A stretch of DNA of 64,000 nt from Virgibacillus sp. AGTR (GCF_016919725.2 NZ_JAJERH010000005.1:62001-126000); one strand, 5' to 3'; shown: positions 33,236-43,700, counted from the stretch's first letter. Numbers and translations: made by a program. Notes: generated from the sequence alone by a model not told the origin.

Positions 33236-33833
33236 CGTTTAATTTATTCTCATAATGAATCACATAATTATCGAGATCCTGCTGATAGTTATAAATTTCT
33301 ACTTCTAAGGGGCTGGGCTCTTCATTAAACCGTTTATTAAACCAATGGTTAAAGAACAATAACATGCCAATACCTAATCCAAACGAATAGGGAATTTGAA
33401 GCCATAATGGAAATTCTTTTTCTTGACCTGTTAGTAAGTAATGAATTTTTTGGTGAACTTCCTGCATACTCACATCATAATGGAAATTCATAATCGTCAT
33501 CGCTGTCCCAACGAATAAAAGAATCCAAACACCAATTGCAATCATTACGGATGGTGACTTCTTTTTCTCTTGGATACGTATTATGGTTTGCGGTGGTCCG
33601 ATTAGTTGGAATTCCAGGTTGGTGAAATCATGATTTAAATGCTCTATAATTAAAAAGCTGTCAAGGATTACAATGTTTTTATCTTTTTTTGTTATTCGAT
33701 AAATAGGTAAATTTTCCAGCTTTTCTTTCTCTGACGCATTAGTCGAAAGATATGCAATATCTTTAAGCTTTAATTCTTGATAACCTATTATCTCCATATT
33801 TTTTTTCATTCGTAAATATACCTGTTCTGCCAT
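33216..33833 (-). CDS. spoVAA: Stage V sporulation protein AA
   Basis: 205 aa. The hydrophilic N-terminal half has two small alpha/beta subdomains. Two membrane segments follow (IAIGVWILLFVGTAMTIMNF; SFGLGIGMLLFFNHW). Length and layout match SpoVAA. It is the first gene of the spoVA operon, expected to be read by sigma-G in the forespore; no promoter is proposed with confidence in the 365-bp upstream gap. Confidence 0.92.
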   Translation of the reverse strand: MAEQVYLRMKKNMEIIGYQELKLKDIAYLSTNASEKEKLENLPIYRITKKDKNIVILDSFLIIEHLNHDFTNLEFQLIGPPQTIIRIQEKKKSPSVMIAIGVWILLFVGTAMTIMNFHYDVSMQEVHQKIHYLLTGQEKEFPLWLQIPYSFGLGIGMLLFFNHWFNKRFNEEPSPLEVEIYNYQQDLDNYVIHYENKLNDAPPPK

Positions 33834-34056
33834 AAAATCATCCCTTATTGCGTTAATCTATAGCTAGTATTTGTCATTATTGCAATAATTATCACGAAGA
33901 ATTACTAATACAGGTTTGGACATCGCTAAATCGAATATATGTAAAAACGAATAATAATTCTAAGCTAATTATACTTACGGGAAAGGTTTCAGGAAGAACA
34001 TAATCAGCTATGATTAACTGACCAATATACATTCCTCTTTTAATAAAATAAACGAT

Positions 34057-34115
34057 AAAAACCGAACTAATATCCGGATATTAACTTCGTATAATCGGAT
34101 TATCGTTCGGTTTTT
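34057..34115. terminator. Large terminator after the spoIIA operon
   Basis: AAAACCGAACTAATATCCG (34057-34075) faces CGGATTATCGTTCGGTTTT (34096-34114), with one bulge, and T/A-runs at both ends. It ends the sigF transcript and insulates spoVAA. Apart from it, the 33,834-34,198 gap shows nothing recognised. Confidence 0.8.
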
Positions 34116-34198
34116 ACATATATTAATTTCTTTTGAACTTGTAGAGATAAACAGCATTATTTTTTCTGTATTTTCGTACTTACGAATGTTTTTCCATT

Positions 34199-34954
34199 TT
34201 ATGAATCAATATTTACTTTCATCTCATGTAAAATCTTTTTCTCCAGCCTAGATACTTGAACTTGCGATATCCCAAGTCGATCTGCTACTTCTGATTGTGT
34301 CTGATCTTTATAATATCTCAAGTAAACAATTAATCTTTCTCTTTCACTCAACCCCCTAATAGCTTCTTGCAGGGTTAGTTTTTCGAACCATTTTGAATCC
34401 TGATCTGATATTTGATCTAGTAGAGTAATTGGATCTCCATCATTTTCAAATACTGTTTCATGAATAGACTGTGGTGATTTTCCAGCTTCTTGAGCGTGAA
34501 CAACATCTTCAGAAGAAATTTCTAACGCATCTGCAATCTCGTTCACGGTTGGTGATCTGCCTAGTTGTTTTGTTAATTCATCTTTCTTTTTACGGATTCT
34601 ATTACCTGTCTCTTTAAGAGAACGACTAACTTTGACAGTACCGTCATCTCGAATAAACCGTTGGATTTCACCGATTATCATTGGTACTGCATAAGTTGAA
34701 AAGCGTACATCATACGAAAGATCAAACTTATCTATTGATTTTATTAAACCAATACTTCCAATTTGAAATAAATCATCGGGGTCATATCCTCTATTTATAA
34801 ATCGTTGTACAACGGACCATACGAGACGGATATTTTTTTCTACTAATATATCTCGTGCTGCTTTATCTCCCTTTTGACTTTTGTCGATTAGTCCTTTTAC
34901 TTCTTCATCCGTCAAGGTCTCGTTTCTGTTATCACCTTTTACGTTAACATTCAT
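34199..34954 (-). CDS. sigF: Forespore sigma factor F
   Basis: 251-aa sigma-70 family factor. Region 2 has PDDLFQIGSIGLIKSIDKFD, then FSTYAVPMIIGEIQRFIRDD. Region 4 has YLRYYKDQTQSEVADRLGIS and VQVSRLEKKIL. It is the first forespore-specific sigma factor, held inactive by SpoIIAB until septation. Third gene of the spoIIA operon. Confidence 0.97.
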   Translation of the reverse strand: MNVNVKGDNRNETLTDEEVKGLIDKSQKGDKAARDILVEKNIRLVWSVVQRFINRGYDPDDLFQIGSIGLIKSIDKFDLSYDVRFSTYAVPMIIGEIQRFIRDDGTVKVSRSLKETGNRIRKKKDELTKQLGRSPTVNEIADALEISSEDVVHAQEAGKSPQSIHETVFENDGDPITLLDQISDQDSKWFEKLTLQEAIRGLSERERLIVYLRYYKDQTQSEVADRLGISQVQVSRLEKKILHEMKVNIDS

Positions 34955-34969
34955 AGGCAGAACCTTTCA

Positions 34970-35410
34970 CTATGAACACACCGTTTTGCTTTTCGTAAGC
35001 TGCTTAGTCATGTGTACGGTTGTTCCTTTATCAGGTATGGATATGACCTCAACAGTATCCATAAAATTCTCAATAATCGTAAAGCCCATCCCCGATCTTT
35101 CTAATTCTGGCTTGGAAGTATAAAGCGGCTGGCGCGCCTCGTCCACATCGCTAATTCCAATTCCCTCGTCCTTTATCGTTAATTCCACTTCACCATCTAT
35201 TAATGCACAGGTAATATATACTTGATGATGTGCTTCATTATTATAACCATGAATGATGCAGTTTGTGACAGCTTCAGAAACTACAGTTTTTATTTCTGTT
35301 AGCTCGTCCATTGTTGGGTCAACCTGACTGACAAAAGCAGCGACGGTAACTCTAGCAAATGATTCATTTTCGCTAATACTAGCAAATTGCACTGCCATTT
35401 CATTTTTCAT
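34970..35410 (-). CDS. spoIIAB: Anti-sigma F factor and kinase SpoIIAB
   Basis: 146-aa GHKL-fold serine kinase. N-box [13 protein letters not shown]1-box DEGIGI, and G2-box RSGMGFTI are all present. It binds sigma-F and phosphorylates SpoIIAA on a serine. Its start overlaps the spoIIAA stop by 4 nt. Confidence 0.97.
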   Translation of the reverse strand: MKNEMAVQFASISENESFARVTVAAFVSQVDPTMDELTEIKTVVSEAVTNCIIHGYNNEAHHQVYITCALIDGEVELTIKDEGIGISDVDEARQPLYTSKPELERSGMGFTIIENFMDTVEVISIPDKGTTVHMTKQLTKSKTVCS

Positions 35411-35760
35411 GATGCCACCCCCAAAGTCTCTAATGCAAATGCTTCATTCTCCTCAAGACGAACAATTTTAAATAATCCTGACATTTCAAATAAACGTTTA
35501 ACCGGCGGAGAAATAGAACATACGACCATTTCTCCACCAAGTTGTAATACTTCCTTATATCTGCCTAACACAACACCTAACCCTGAGCTATCCATAAAAG
35601 TCATTGCTTCAAGATTTAATAACACATGCTTTACATCATTTTTGTACATAATCTCTTTCCACTCATTTCGTAATAACTCTGCTTCATGATGATCTAATTC
35701 ACCAGAGAGTCTGACGATCAAGACATCTTCTTTAATAGCAAATGTTGAACTAAGACCCAT
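35407..35760 (-). CDS. spoIIAA: Anti-anti-sigma factor SpoIIAA
   Basis: 117-aa STAS-domain protein. The phosphorylated serine is in [12 protein letters not shown] (Ser58, as in B. subtilis). Unphosphorylated it frees sigma-F from SpoIIAB. AAAAGGAGGAAAGACT precedes the ATG, and a candidate sigma-H promoter lies 40-70 bp upstream. Confidence 0.97.
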   Translation of the reverse strand: MGLSSTFAIKEDVLIVRLSGELDHHEAELLRNEWKEIMYKNDVKHVLLNLEAMTFMDSSGLGVVLGRYKEVLQLGGEMVVCSISPPVKRLFEMSGLFKIVRLEENEAFALETLGVAS

Positions 35761-35800
35761 AGTCTTTCCTCCTTTTTATACAAAAACTGTATTTATTTCA

Positions 35801-35828
35801 TTTCTTGATTTGATGGGTCGATTCCTGC
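35801..35828 (-). promoter_or_regulatory. Candidate sigma-H promoter of spoIIAA-spoIIAB-sigF
   Basis: On the minus strand GCAGGAATC (35820-35828) fits the sigma-H -35 pattern (RnAGGAwWW). CAAGAAA (35801-35807), 12 bp on, is a weaker fit to the -10 (RnnGAAT). The B. subtilis operon is sigma-H and Spo0A-P controlled. Confidence 0.4.
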
Positions 35829-35870
35829 TACATGACAAAAGAAGAACTTATTCGGTTAAAATAGTATGTT

Positions 35871-37043
35871 TTATTCATTTTTCGCTATTCTTTGCAAGGT
35901 TCTCTTTAACAAAGTAAAGTACGATGCTTCATCTATTGTTTCTTTGATCGTTAAATCTGTTCGAGAGATAATTTCATCTCCATTTTTAACTATTAACTCG
36001 CCTACTTTATCCCCTCTAAAAATCGGCAGAGATAATGCATGGTGAACGTTAACTTCGGTTGCTATATCGTCCATTGATTCACCTTTTTTATGAAGTGTAC
36101 TAATAGATTCGGATGCCACAACATCTGTTATTGTTTTATCAGCCTTCAACAGCTTAAGATCGGTTATTTTATCGCCCTTCTCAAATAATTTATTGGTTTG
36201 ATAATGATTAAATGCAAAATCCAACATTCCTGAAACAGCAGCGTTCCGTTCTTTTGTTGTTTTTGCCCCCATAACAACGGCAATGACTCGCATTTCCTCT
36301 TTTTCAGCTGTAGCCGTCAGACAATACTTCGCTTCATTTGTATAACCAGTTTTTAGGCCATCAACACCTGGATAGAATTTCACTAGTTTATTTGTATTAA
36401 CAAGCCAAAATTCATTATCCTGCCCCTTACGTAAATAATCTTCATAAATGGATGTATAGTCTGTAATGGATTCATACTTTAATAATTCCTTTGCCATTAT
36501 TGACATATCATAAGATGTACTATAATGATCCTCGGCAGGTAAACCAGTTGCATTTTGAAATTTCGTGTCCTTTAAATCTAATTCCTTGACCTTATCATTC
36601 ATCTTTTTGACAAATGCTTTTTCGCTACCAGCAATTCTTTCAGCTAGTGCTACACTAGCATCATTTCCAGATGCTACAGCTACGCCCTTAAGTAAATCCT
36701 GCACACTCATTTCTTCTCCTGATTCTAAGAAAATTTGAGAACCTCCCATAGACGCAGCGCGATCACTAACGCGTACCGTTTCATCCAGTTTTAATTTTCC
36801 CTCATCCAGAGCCTCCATAATTAAAAGCAATGTCATTATTTTCGTCATACTTGCAGGTGGTAATTTCTCATGTGCATTTTTATCGAATAAAACCTCACCT
36901 GTGTCTCTCTCCATTAGAATTGCCGATTTAGTATTCTCTGCAAGCTTTTCCGTGTCAGAACCCGTTTCCTCTGCAAAAACAGGTGAGCTTAGATGAATTA
37001 ACAACGTGATAACCATACTAACAACCAAAAGACCTCTTTTCAT
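35871..37043 (-). CDS. dacF: D-alanyl-D-alanine carboxypeptidase DacF
   Basis: 390 aa from the ATG at 37043 (GGAGGGTATAAGG site). It has a signal peptide ending VFA (residue 24), the catalytic SMTK at 65-68, VASGNDAS and DGLKTGYT, then the C-terminal PBP5-like beta domain and an amphipathic anchor helix (FTLLKRTLQRIAKN). DacF tunes spore peptidoglycan cross-linking in the forespore. It precedes spoIIAA by 110 bp, as in B. subtilis. Confidence 0.95.
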   Translation of the reverse strand: MKRGLLVVSMVITLLIHLSSPVFAEETGSDTEKLAENTKSAILMERDTGEVLFDKNAHEKLPPASMTKIMTLLLIMEALDEGKLKLDETVRVSDRAASMGGSQIFLESGEEMSVQDLLKGVAVASGNDASVALAERIAGSEKAFVKKMNDKVKELDLKDTKFQNATGLPAEDHYSTSYDMSIMAKELLKYESITDYTSIYEDYLRKGQDNEFWLVNTNKLVKFYPGVDGLKTGYTNEAKYCLTATAEKEEMRVIAVVMGAKTTKERNAAVSGMLDFAFNHYQTNKLFEKGDKITDLKLLKADKTITDVVASESISTLHKKGESMDDIATEVNVHHALSLPIFRGDKVGELIVKNGDEIISRTDLTIKETIDEASYFTLLKRTLQRIAKNE

Positions 37044-37377
37044 CCTTATACCCTCCAATAAAGTGAATCCTTTTTCAGAAGGAAGTTATCTTATTTTCAC
37101 TTCTGAAATCATGCGAACAAAGGTAGCAAACGCTAAGTCTTGAACATGAAAAGATCGATGTTCAGAAACCTTTATGCCAAACGTCTATTTACAGATATTC
37201 TGTAAACAAACAATTCGTTTTTTACAGGCTGTCCTTTCTCGGTAAGTGTATTGTTAATTCGAGCGTTAGGATCCTGTCTACCTAAAATAAACTATATACA
37301 TTCAGCATAACCAATTGCAGTTCCCAATATACGTTTATTCATGAGTAAAGATCGTTAAAAATGATCACTGTAACAAG

Positions 37378-37575
37378 AACAAAAGCGGAAGCGCCCGTCT
37401 AGAAGCGTAGCGACTGGAGCGAGTCAATGGAGATAAAGGAATAACGGTGTGCTTGCGAGCCGATGATGACTTAGATTAGGGCGATTCGTGAAGTCGCCTC
37501 GTTTCTGAAGGCTGGTGCTGAACGCAGCTCGTCCATATTGATCCACATGCGCTAATTTTATAATTTCCTATACTC
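37378..37575. repeat. Repeat family A, copy 2
   Basis: Begins ACAAAAGCGGAAGCGCCC and keeps the family blocks GAAGCGTAGCGACTGGAGCG, GAGATAAAGGAATAACGGTG, GATGATGACTTAGATTAGGG and CGATTCGTGAAGTCGCC. The right side (GCTGGTGCTGAACGCAGCTC) has diverged. It fills a third of the 596-bp gap between dacF and pdp; the rest of that gap shows nothing recognised. Confidence 0.85.
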
Positions 37576-37654
37576 AAATAAAATCTCTCTGTTCGTCACA
37601 TTTACAAACAGAGAGATTACATGTTTAGATCTATTAATTTAGCGGCAAATTATT

Positions 37655-38959
37655 TTATTTAGTAACTGTGTCATATATTAACGTAGGTGCATCTATTATC
37701 TCTTCAGAAATGGTTATGCTTGCATATAGTTTTTCTTTCACTTCATCTACATTTTCAGAATTGGAATGAATGGTTAATAAAGACTCACCAGCTTCAACCT
37801 TGTCTCCAATTTTTTTATGCAATACTAGTCCAACAGCAAGGTCAATTTCTGATTCTTTTGTAGCTCTTCCAGCACCTAACATCATTGCTGCAGTACCAAT
37901 ATCATCAGCAATGATTTCGGCAACTGTTCCTCCCTTTTTGGCCGGCAGGTCTACTTTAAAGGAAGCTTGAGGCAGCAAATGTGGCTGATCTACAACTGTT
38001 GCATCTCCACCTTGTGAAGATAGAAATGTTTTGAATTGATTTAATGCCTTGCCATTATGCAGATTTTCTTGAAGTTTTGCTCTGGCTTCTTCTAGGGTTT
38101 CGGCTTTCTCAGCTAAAACAACCATTTGACTTCCTAATGTTAAACAAAGCTCCGTAAGATCTTTTGGCCCTTTGCCTTGTAATGTGTCAATAGCCTCATT
38201 AATTTCTAGTGCATTACCAATTGCATTTCCTAACGGCTGGCTCATGTCAGAAATTACTGCCATCGTATTTCTTCCAACTTTATTTCCAATGGTTACCATT
38301 GCTTTTGCTAATGCCTTGGCATCATTTAGTTCTTTCATAAAGGCACCTGCGCCAGTTTTTACATCTAGAACGATGGCATCAGCGCCTGAAGCAATTTTCT
38401 TACTCATGATGGAGCTAGCAATTAGTGGTATTGAATTGACTGTTGCAGTAACGTCTCTTAATCCATATAATTTTTTGTCAGCAGGAGTTAAGTTCCCAGA
38501 TTGGCCCACTACAGCTACCTTGTTTTTATTGACAAGCTCAATAAATTCATCGTTAGTTATTTCTACATGAAATCCAGGAACGGCTTCTAGTTTATCAATT
38601 GTTCCACCAGTGTGACCTAAGCCCCTTCCACTCATTTTAGCAACTGGGACGCCTAAAGAGGCCACCAATGGTGCTAAAATTAATGTAGTCGTATCACCAA
38701 CACCACCAGTTGAATGCTTATCTACTTTAATCCCATCAATTTCAGATAAATCGATTTGATCGCCAGATTCTACCATCGCTTTGGTAATTTGCGCACGTTC
38801 ATCATCCGTCATATCTTGAAAATAAATAGCCATTAACAATGCACTAGCCTGATAATCTGGAATGTTACCATTGGTATAGCCATCTATAAAATAGTTAATT
38901 TCTTCTGTTGTTAAGGCTTGACCATTGCGTTTTTTCTCAATAATGTCATACATTCTCAT
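37655..38959 (-). CDS. pdp: Pyrimidine-nucleoside phosphorylase
   Basis: 434-aa glycosyltransferase family 3 enzyme that splits thymidine or uridine with phosphate. The N-terminal helical domain is followed by the phosphate-binding [18 protein letters not shown] and [18 protein letters not shown]. The C-terminal biotin/lipoyl-like domain has [20 protein letters not shown]. It is the last gene of a drm-punA-pdp salvage operon, 13 nt after punA. Confidence 0.96.
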   Translation of the reverse strand: MRMYDIIEKKRNGQALTTEEINYFIDGYTNGNIPDYQASALLMAIYFQDMTDDERAQITKAMVESGDQIDLSEIDGIKVDKHSTGGVGDTTTLILAPLVASLGVPVAKMSGRGLGHTGGTIDKLEAVPGFHVEITNDEFIELVNKNKVAVVGQSGNLTPADKKLYGLRDVTATVNSIPLIASSIMSKKIASGADAIVLDVKTGAGAFMKELNDAKALAKAMVTIGNKVGRNTMAVISDMSQPLGNAIGNALEINEAIDTLQGKGPKDLTELCLTLGSQMVVLAEKAETLEEARAKLQENLHNGKALNQFKTFLSSQGGDATVVDQPHLLPQASFKVDLPAKKGGTVAEIIADDIGTAAMMLGAGRATKESEIDLAVGLVLHKKIGDKVEAGESLLTIHSNSENVDEVKEKLYASITISEEIIDAPTLIYDTVTK

Positions 38960-38972
38960 TTTTTATCACCTT

Positions 38973-39800
38973 TTAATCATTTTGGGGTAATGTTTCTATT
39001 ACTTTTTTCACAAATGTTAAGAAGGATTCTCTTACTTGCTCTGTTGTTTCTATTACTTCATGATGCGTTAAAGGCTGATCTAAGATTCCCGCAGCCATGT
39101 TAGAAATACAAGAGATTCCTAACACACGAATACCTGCATGTCCAGCTACAGTCACTTCAGGAACCGTAGACATACCGACTGCATCCCCACCTAACGTACG
39201 AAGCATACGTACTTCTGCTGGTGTTTCATAAGCTGGGCCAGTATTTCCTACATATACACCTTTTTGTACATGTAATTGAATGTCTTTTGCGCATGCCTCC
39301 GCGTGTGCAATTAGCGATTTATCATAGACATTGGACATATCTGGAAAACGGACTCCTAAATGTTCATCATTCTTACCAATGAGCGGACTATCTCCCATAT
39401 TATTGATATGATCGGAAATTAACATCAAATCACCAGGCTTGAAATCTTCATTTATACCGCCAGCTGCGTTTGTAACAATAATAGATTCAATACCTAGTTC
39501 TTTCATTACCCGAACTGGAAAAGTTACTTGTTGCATTGTGTAACCCTCATAATAGTGAAAACGTCCTTGCATGGCAATAACTTGCTTTCCTTTTAATGTT
39601 CCCGCAACTAGCTGTCCCTTATGACCAGCAACAGTGGATTCTGGAAAATCAGGAATATCCTTATATGGAATAGTAATTGGGCTTTCTATTTCCTCTGCCA
39701 GTACTCCTAGTCCAGAGCCAAGAATCAAACCAATCTCTGGTTTCTTATCTAGCTTCTGCTGCAAAAATTCACTTGCTTCTCGAACTGCGCTATAATTCAT
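38973..39800 (-). CDS. punA: Purine-nucleoside phosphorylase
   Basis: 275-aa trimeric-type enzyme. Motifs: LILGSGLG, MQGRFHYYEGYTMQQVTFPV (phosphate and ribose binding), IVTNAAGGINEDFKPGDLML and VGMSTVPEVTVAGHAG. It cleaves guanosine and inosine. One nucleotide after drm, so cotranscribed. Confidence 0.96.
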   Translation of the reverse strand: MNYSAVREASEFLQQKLDKKPEIGLILGSGLGVLAEEIESPITIPYKDIPDFPESTVAGHKGQLVAGTLKGKQVIAMQGRFHYYEGYTMQQVTFPVRVMKELGIESIIVTNAAGGINEDFKPGDLMLISDHINNMGDSPLIGKNDEHLGVRFPDMSNVYDKSLIAHAEACAKDIQLHVQKGVYVGNTGPAYETPAEVRMLRTLGGDAVGMSTVPEVTVAGHAGIRVLGISCISNMAAGILDQPLTHHEVIETTEQVRESFLTFVKKVIETLPQND

Positions 39801-39801
39801 T

Positions 39802-40995
39802 TTATAAATCCCCCTTAGGTTTAATATCCTTTAGAAAGCTTATTCCATACGTAGGCATGTTCACCTCAAAATTATCAGCAATTGTAGCTCCTATATCTGC
39901 AAATGTCTGACGTAATGGTAATTCTTTTCCTTCGACAATACCTTTATGATGTACCAACAAAGGAACAAATTCCCGAGTATGGTCCGTACCGTGATGTATA
40001 GGGTCATTTCCATGATCAGCTGTAATAATTAATAAATCATCATCCTTCATTTCTGCAAGAACTTCAGGCAGTCTAGCATCGTAGGCCTCCAACGCTTCTC
40101 CATAACCTTGAGGATCTCTACGATGACCATATTTTGCATCAAAGTCAACTAAATTTAAGAAGCTAATTCCAGTAAAATCCTTCTTCATTGATGCAACTAA
40201 CTGTGTCATCCCATCATCGTTATCCTCCGTTCGAATCGCTTCAGTGACTCCCTCACCATCATAAATATCTGAAATCTTCCCTAGAGCAATAACATCATAA
40301 TTATTTTCTTCTAATTCATTCATGACAGTTTTCCCAAAAGGTTTGAGTGCATAATCATGTCGATTAGAGGTCCTCTCAAACGCCCCTGGTTTCCCAATAA
40401 ATGGGCGAGCAATCACCCGACCGACCATATACTTCTCATCTAACGTTAGTTCTCTCGCAATTTCGCATATACGATATTGCTCTTCAATGGGAATAACATC
40501 CTCATGGGCAGCTATTTGCAATACAGAGTCAGCAGAGGTATATACAATTAAGGAGCCTGTTTCCATATGCTCAGCGCCTAATTCTTTAATGATTTCTGTA
40601 CCTGAAGCTGGTTTATTACCAATAACTTTCCGCCCAGCCTTTTCCTCTAGCTCTTCAATTAATTCTTCAGGGAATCCTTCAGGGAACGTTCTGAAAGGCT
40701 GTTCGATATGCAAGCCCATAATTTCCCAATGACCAGTCATCGTATCTTTTCCGTTGGAGGCTTCCTGCATCTTTGTATAATGTGCTTTCGGTGAATCCGC
40801 TTTATCAATTCCTGCAATTGGTCGAATATTGCTTAAACCCAACCTTCCCATATTTGGCATATGTAGACCTTTCATATGCGACGCAATATGGCCAAGTGTA
40901 TCAGCGCCTTTATCATTAAATTTATTAGCATCAGATGCTTCTCCAATTCCCACTGAGTCCAATACAATTAAAAATACACGCTTGAAATTTTTCAT
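39802..40995 (-). CDS. deoB: Phosphopentomutase
   Basis: 397-aa alkaline-phosphatase-superfamily mutase (drm in B. subtilis). Metal-binding motifs: [13 protein letters not shown], the phospho-acceptor Thr in [24 protein letters not shown], and [19 protein letters not shown]. It converts (deoxy)ribose-1-phosphate from the two phosphorylases to the 5-phosphate. First gene of the salvage operon; GGAGGGATATACC site before the ATG. Confidence 0.96.
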   Translation of the reverse strand: MKNFKRVFLIVLDSVGIGEASDANKFNDKGADTLGHIASHMKGLHMPNMGRLGLSNIRPIAGIDKADSPKAHYTKMQEASNGKDTMTGHWEIMGLHIEQPFRTFPEGFPEELIEELEEKAGRKVIGNKPASGTEIIKELGAEHMETGSLIVYTSADSVLQIAAHEDVIPIEEQYRICEIARELTLDEKYMVGRVIARPFIGKPGAFERTSNRHDYALKPFGKTVMNELEENNYDVIALGKISDIYDGEGVTEAIRTEDNDDGMTQLVASMKKDFTGISFLNLVDFDAKYGHRRDPQGYGEALEAYDARLPEVLAEMKDDDLLIITADHGNDPIHHGTDHTREFVPLLVHHKGIVEGKELPLRQTFADIGATIADNFEVNMPTYGISFLKDIKPKGDL

Positions 40996-41089
40996 GGTAT
41001 ATCCCTCCTAAATATTATATTCCCACGATAGCCATGAAGTATGTCTATAATTCGTTGTAGGATGTCAGACGACTTAAAAAAATAAAAAG

Positions 41090-41983
41090 CTATGCTCTTG
41101 GATGATAGTTCATATATATATCTTTTAATCTAGCTTTCGTAACATGTGTATAAATTTGGGTTGTAGATATATCAACATGTCCAAGCATTTCTTGAACTAA
41201 ACGCAAATCTGCACCATTCTCAAGTAAATGAGTTGCAAATGAATGCCTTAATGTATGCGGTGTAATTTTCTTATGAATTCCTGCTTCAAGCGCTGCTTTT
41301 TTTAATATTTTCCAAAATCCTTGGCGTGTCAACGGTTTACCGTGCTGATTGACAAATAAAATATTACTATCTCCTTGGCGTTTAATTAACTTACCGCGGG
41401 CTTGCTGCAAATAGTTTTCCACTGCCTGGATAGCAACATTACCTAGAGGAACGATCCGTTCCTTCGCTCCTTTTCCAAAGCACTGTACAAACCCCATGGT
41501 TAAATGAAGATCAGATATTTTTAAATGGATCATTTCACTTACTCGAAGACCTGTAGCATATAGTAGTTCTAACATTGCTTTATTACGTATATGTAATGCA
41601 GTATCTGAAGGTAAACTTAATAATGCTTCTATTTCTTGGATCGATAATACATCTGGAAGCTTTCGTTCCTTCTTAGGTGTTTCAATATGTAAGCTAGCAT
41701 CATGTGTTACGACTTGCTCCCGAATTAAAAATTGATGAAATGCACGAATAGATGAAATATGACGCGCAATTGTCGCAGAGGATTTCCCATCGTCTTTTAA
41801 CACATAAAGAAAATTGGTAATATCATTTCTTGTAACTTGTTCCCAGTTAGCTTTGTTTACAGAGGTTTTAATAAAATCTATATATGCTGTTAAGTCACGT
41901 CGATAAGAAGTTAATGTATTATCTGATAATCCTCTTTCAATTAATAAATAGTGATAAAAATCCTCTGCAATATCTGAAATCAT
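41090..41983 (-). CDS. xerD: Site-specific tyrosine recombinase XerD
   Basis: 297 aa. A SAM-like core-binding domain (residues ~1-90) precedes the catalytic domain with Arg in [29 protein letters not shown] and Tyr in IYTHV. With CodV/XerC it resolves chromosome dimers at dif. It is a core gene (ripX locus) and unrelated to the prophage integrase. It starts 3 nt after yqzK. Confidence 0.95.
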   Translation of the reverse strand: MISDIAEDFYHYLLIERGLSDNTLTSYRRDLTAYIDFIKTSVNKANWEQVTRNDITNFLYVLKDDGKSSATIARHISSIRAFHQFLIREQVVTHDASLHIETPKKERKLPDVLSIQEIEALLSLPSDTALHIRNKAMLELLYATGLRVSEMIHLKISDLHLTMGFVQCFGKGAKERIVPLGNVAIQAVENYLQQARGKLIKRQGDSNILFVNQHGKPLTRQGFWKILKKAALEAGIHKKITPHTLRHSFATHLLENGADLRLVQEMLGHVDISTTQIYTHVTKARLKDIYMNYHPRA

Positions 41984-41986
41984 CTT

Positions 41987-42193
41987 TTACTCTCCTAGCC
42001 GGAAAAATAAGTTCAATCGATCAAAAAAAGTTGGTTCTTCATTAAATACTTTTACTGCTGGTCCCTCTGGTGGATCATATCGATGATATTGTTCATATTC
42101 TGCATGCATTATTCGTAAACCAAAATAAAATAAAAATGTACACGCAATAAAGATGACGAACACCTTTACCATATCCCACAGTATTCTTTTCAT
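41987..42193 (-). CDS. yqzK: YqzK-family small membrane protein
   Basis: 68 aa: one membrane segment (KVFVIFIACTFLFYFGLRIM) then a hydrophilic tail beginning HAEYEQYHRYDPPEGPAVKV. The position between fur and xerD and this YHRYDPPEG tail match YqzK/DUF4227. Function unknown; probably coupled to xerD. Confidence 0.85.
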   Translation of the reverse strand: MKRILWDMVKVFVIFIACTFLFYFGLRIMHAEYEQYHRYDPPEGPAVKVFNEEPTFFDRLNLFFRLGE

Positions 42194-42403
42194 TTATTGT
42201 GCTCCTCTAATCATAATATATCCTATTAAAAGATATGCCAGAAAAGAAGAACAATATACATAATACTATCATTCAAATGGGAAAAAATCTGTAATTACAA
42301 TGTACCGCTTTTAACTTGGTTTGTAAATTATTTTCTTTTAAATAAAAAAAGGCTGCTAGTAAGTATTGGAAACGCTAACTAGCAAAACTTGCATGGTAAC
42401 TAG

Positions 42404-42862
42404 CTAACTAGAAGCGTTCATAGTAACAGCCTGACATTGTTTACAGATGCCATGAAAAGTTAAACGATGGTCTTTTACTTGAAATCCCCATTCATTTTGA
42501 ACAATTTTCTCCACATCTTCGAGTAAATCATCTTCGATTTCTTCTACTGAACCACATTCCGTACATACCAAATGATGATGAAAATGTTTAGCTCCTTCTT
42601 TACGAAGATCATAGCGTGATACACCATCACCAAAATTTATTTTATCCACAATCTTTAGTTCTGATAATAATTCTAATGTACGATATACTGTAGCTAAACC
42701 AATTTCTGGAGCTTTTTCCTTAACAAGCAGGTATACATCTTCTGCACTTAAATGATCGTCTTCCCTTTCCAGCAAGACTCTAACAGTCGCTTCTCGTTGA
42801 GGAGTAAGCTTATAGCTTTGCGAATGCAGTTGTTTTTTTATCCGATCAATTCGATGTTCCAT
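42404..42862 (-). CDS. fur: Ferric uptake regulator Fur
   Basis: 152 aa. The N-terminal winged helix has YKLTPQREATVRVLLE and GLATVYRTLELLSELKIVDK. Metal sites are HFHHHLVC with a CxxC (CTECG) and a C-terminal CKQC. It represses iron uptake genes when Fe2+ is bound. A strong sigma-A promoter and a PerR-type box lie upstream. Confidence 0.93.
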   Translation of the reverse strand: MEHRIDRIKKQLHSQSYKLTPQREATVRVLLEREDDHLSAEDVYLLVKEKAPEIGLATVYRTLELLSELKIVDKINFGDGVSRYDLRKEGAKHFHHHLVCTECGSVEEIEDDLLEDVEKIVQNEWGFQVKDHRLTFHGICKQCQAVTMNASS

Positions 42863-42892
42863 GACAGGTTCCCTCCCTCATATCCCACCTTT

Positions 42893-42921
42893 ATTATATG
42901 CACCGATTAAAAGTGTGTCAA
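42893..42921 (-). promoter_or_regulatory. Sigma-A promoter of fur
   Basis: On the minus strand TTGACA (42916-42921), 17-bp spacer, TATAAT (42893-42898): a consensus promoter about 30 bp upstream of the fur start. Such a strong promoter implies that control comes from a repressor. Confidence 0.85.
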
Positions 42922-42944
42922 AATAAAATATTATTATTTTATAT

Positions 42945-42959
42945 TTATAATAATTATAG
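42945..42959. promoter_or_regulatory. PerR box upstream of the fur promoter
   Basis: TTATAATAATTATAG matches the PerR/Fur-family 7-1-7 palindrome TTATAATNATTATAA in 14 of 15 positions. It lies 24 bp upstream of the fur -35 box. PerR control of fur is known in B. subtilis, so this is likely the same circuit. Confidence 0.65.
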
Positions 42960-42973
42960 TTTAAGTTTGATTA

Positions 42974-43609
42974 TTAGTAAAATGATCGGATTAACATTTG
43001 CATTGCTTCATTGGAAACAAAAGATTCTAGTAAAGCAGCTATACAAGAGAAGGCGACTAGAAATGAAAATAATGTTACATATTTACCAAATGGCTGGAAT
43101 ACAGGTTGTGCCATTTTTCTTGTAAATAATTTACTCAATAAGGTCAATGAGAAAATCATGGATAAACTTCCGGCGGTAATATAAATAGGAATAATTAACA
43201 TATTTTGTGGTGCAATCGACAGTGCCGCCAATAATAATCCATCAAAACCAAGCTGATTGACAATAAACCCTACAGAAAATCCCACTACAAGCCCTTTAAT
43301 AAAAATTAACACCCAAACCAATGGCAAGCCAATTACTGAAAGTCCTAATATAAATAATAGTAGCAAATATTTAGTATGGTACAAGAAGCTACTTTTAAAA
43401 ATATCCATGCGTTCCATTTCTTGATTATCAGCAATTTGTCCAAAAAATCGTTCTAAATAAAAGAATAGATCCTGTTTTTGAATAAAATTCATACTATTAA
43501 CGAGGATAGCTCCAAATATAATCCCTGTTAGAAATAAAATAACCATAAAAAGATAAATCGTGGCATGTTCTTTTACATGAGTCGTTAGAAGTGTTTTATT
43601 TTTGTACAT
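42974..43609 (-). CDS. spoIIM: Stage II sporulation protein M
   Basis: 211-aa polytopic membrane protein with five segments (YLFMVILFLTGIIFGAILVN; YLLLLFILGLSVIGLPLVWV; GLVVGFSVGFIVNQLGFDGL). With SpoIID and SpoIIP it forms the septal peptidoglycan-degrading DMP complex that drives engulfment; SpoIIM recruits the others to the septum. Normal length. It is expected to be sigma-E dependent. Confidence 0.93.
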   Translation of the reverse strand: MYKNKTLLTTHVKEHATIYLFMVILFLTGIIFGAILVNSMNFIQKQDLFFYLERFFGQIADNQEMERMDIFKSSFLYHTKYLLLLFILGLSVIGLPLVWVLIFIKGLVVGFSVGFIVNQLGFDGLLLAALSIAPQNMLIIPIYITAGSLSMIFSLTLLSKLFTRKMAQPVFQPFGKYVTLFSFLVAFSCIAALLESFVSNEAMQMLIRSFY

Positions 43610-43700
43610 TGGAATCCTCCATTCAATATACTGCTATACTAAAAACTATGAAGAATTCCAATTAAAAATACCAAGTTTTCTATTATCCTACTAGATGAAT

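Noticed and set aside
33834-33930. Sigma-G promoter for spoVAA
   Set aside because: Weak partial matches only (TGATAA/AATACTA); not good enough to report as a feature.
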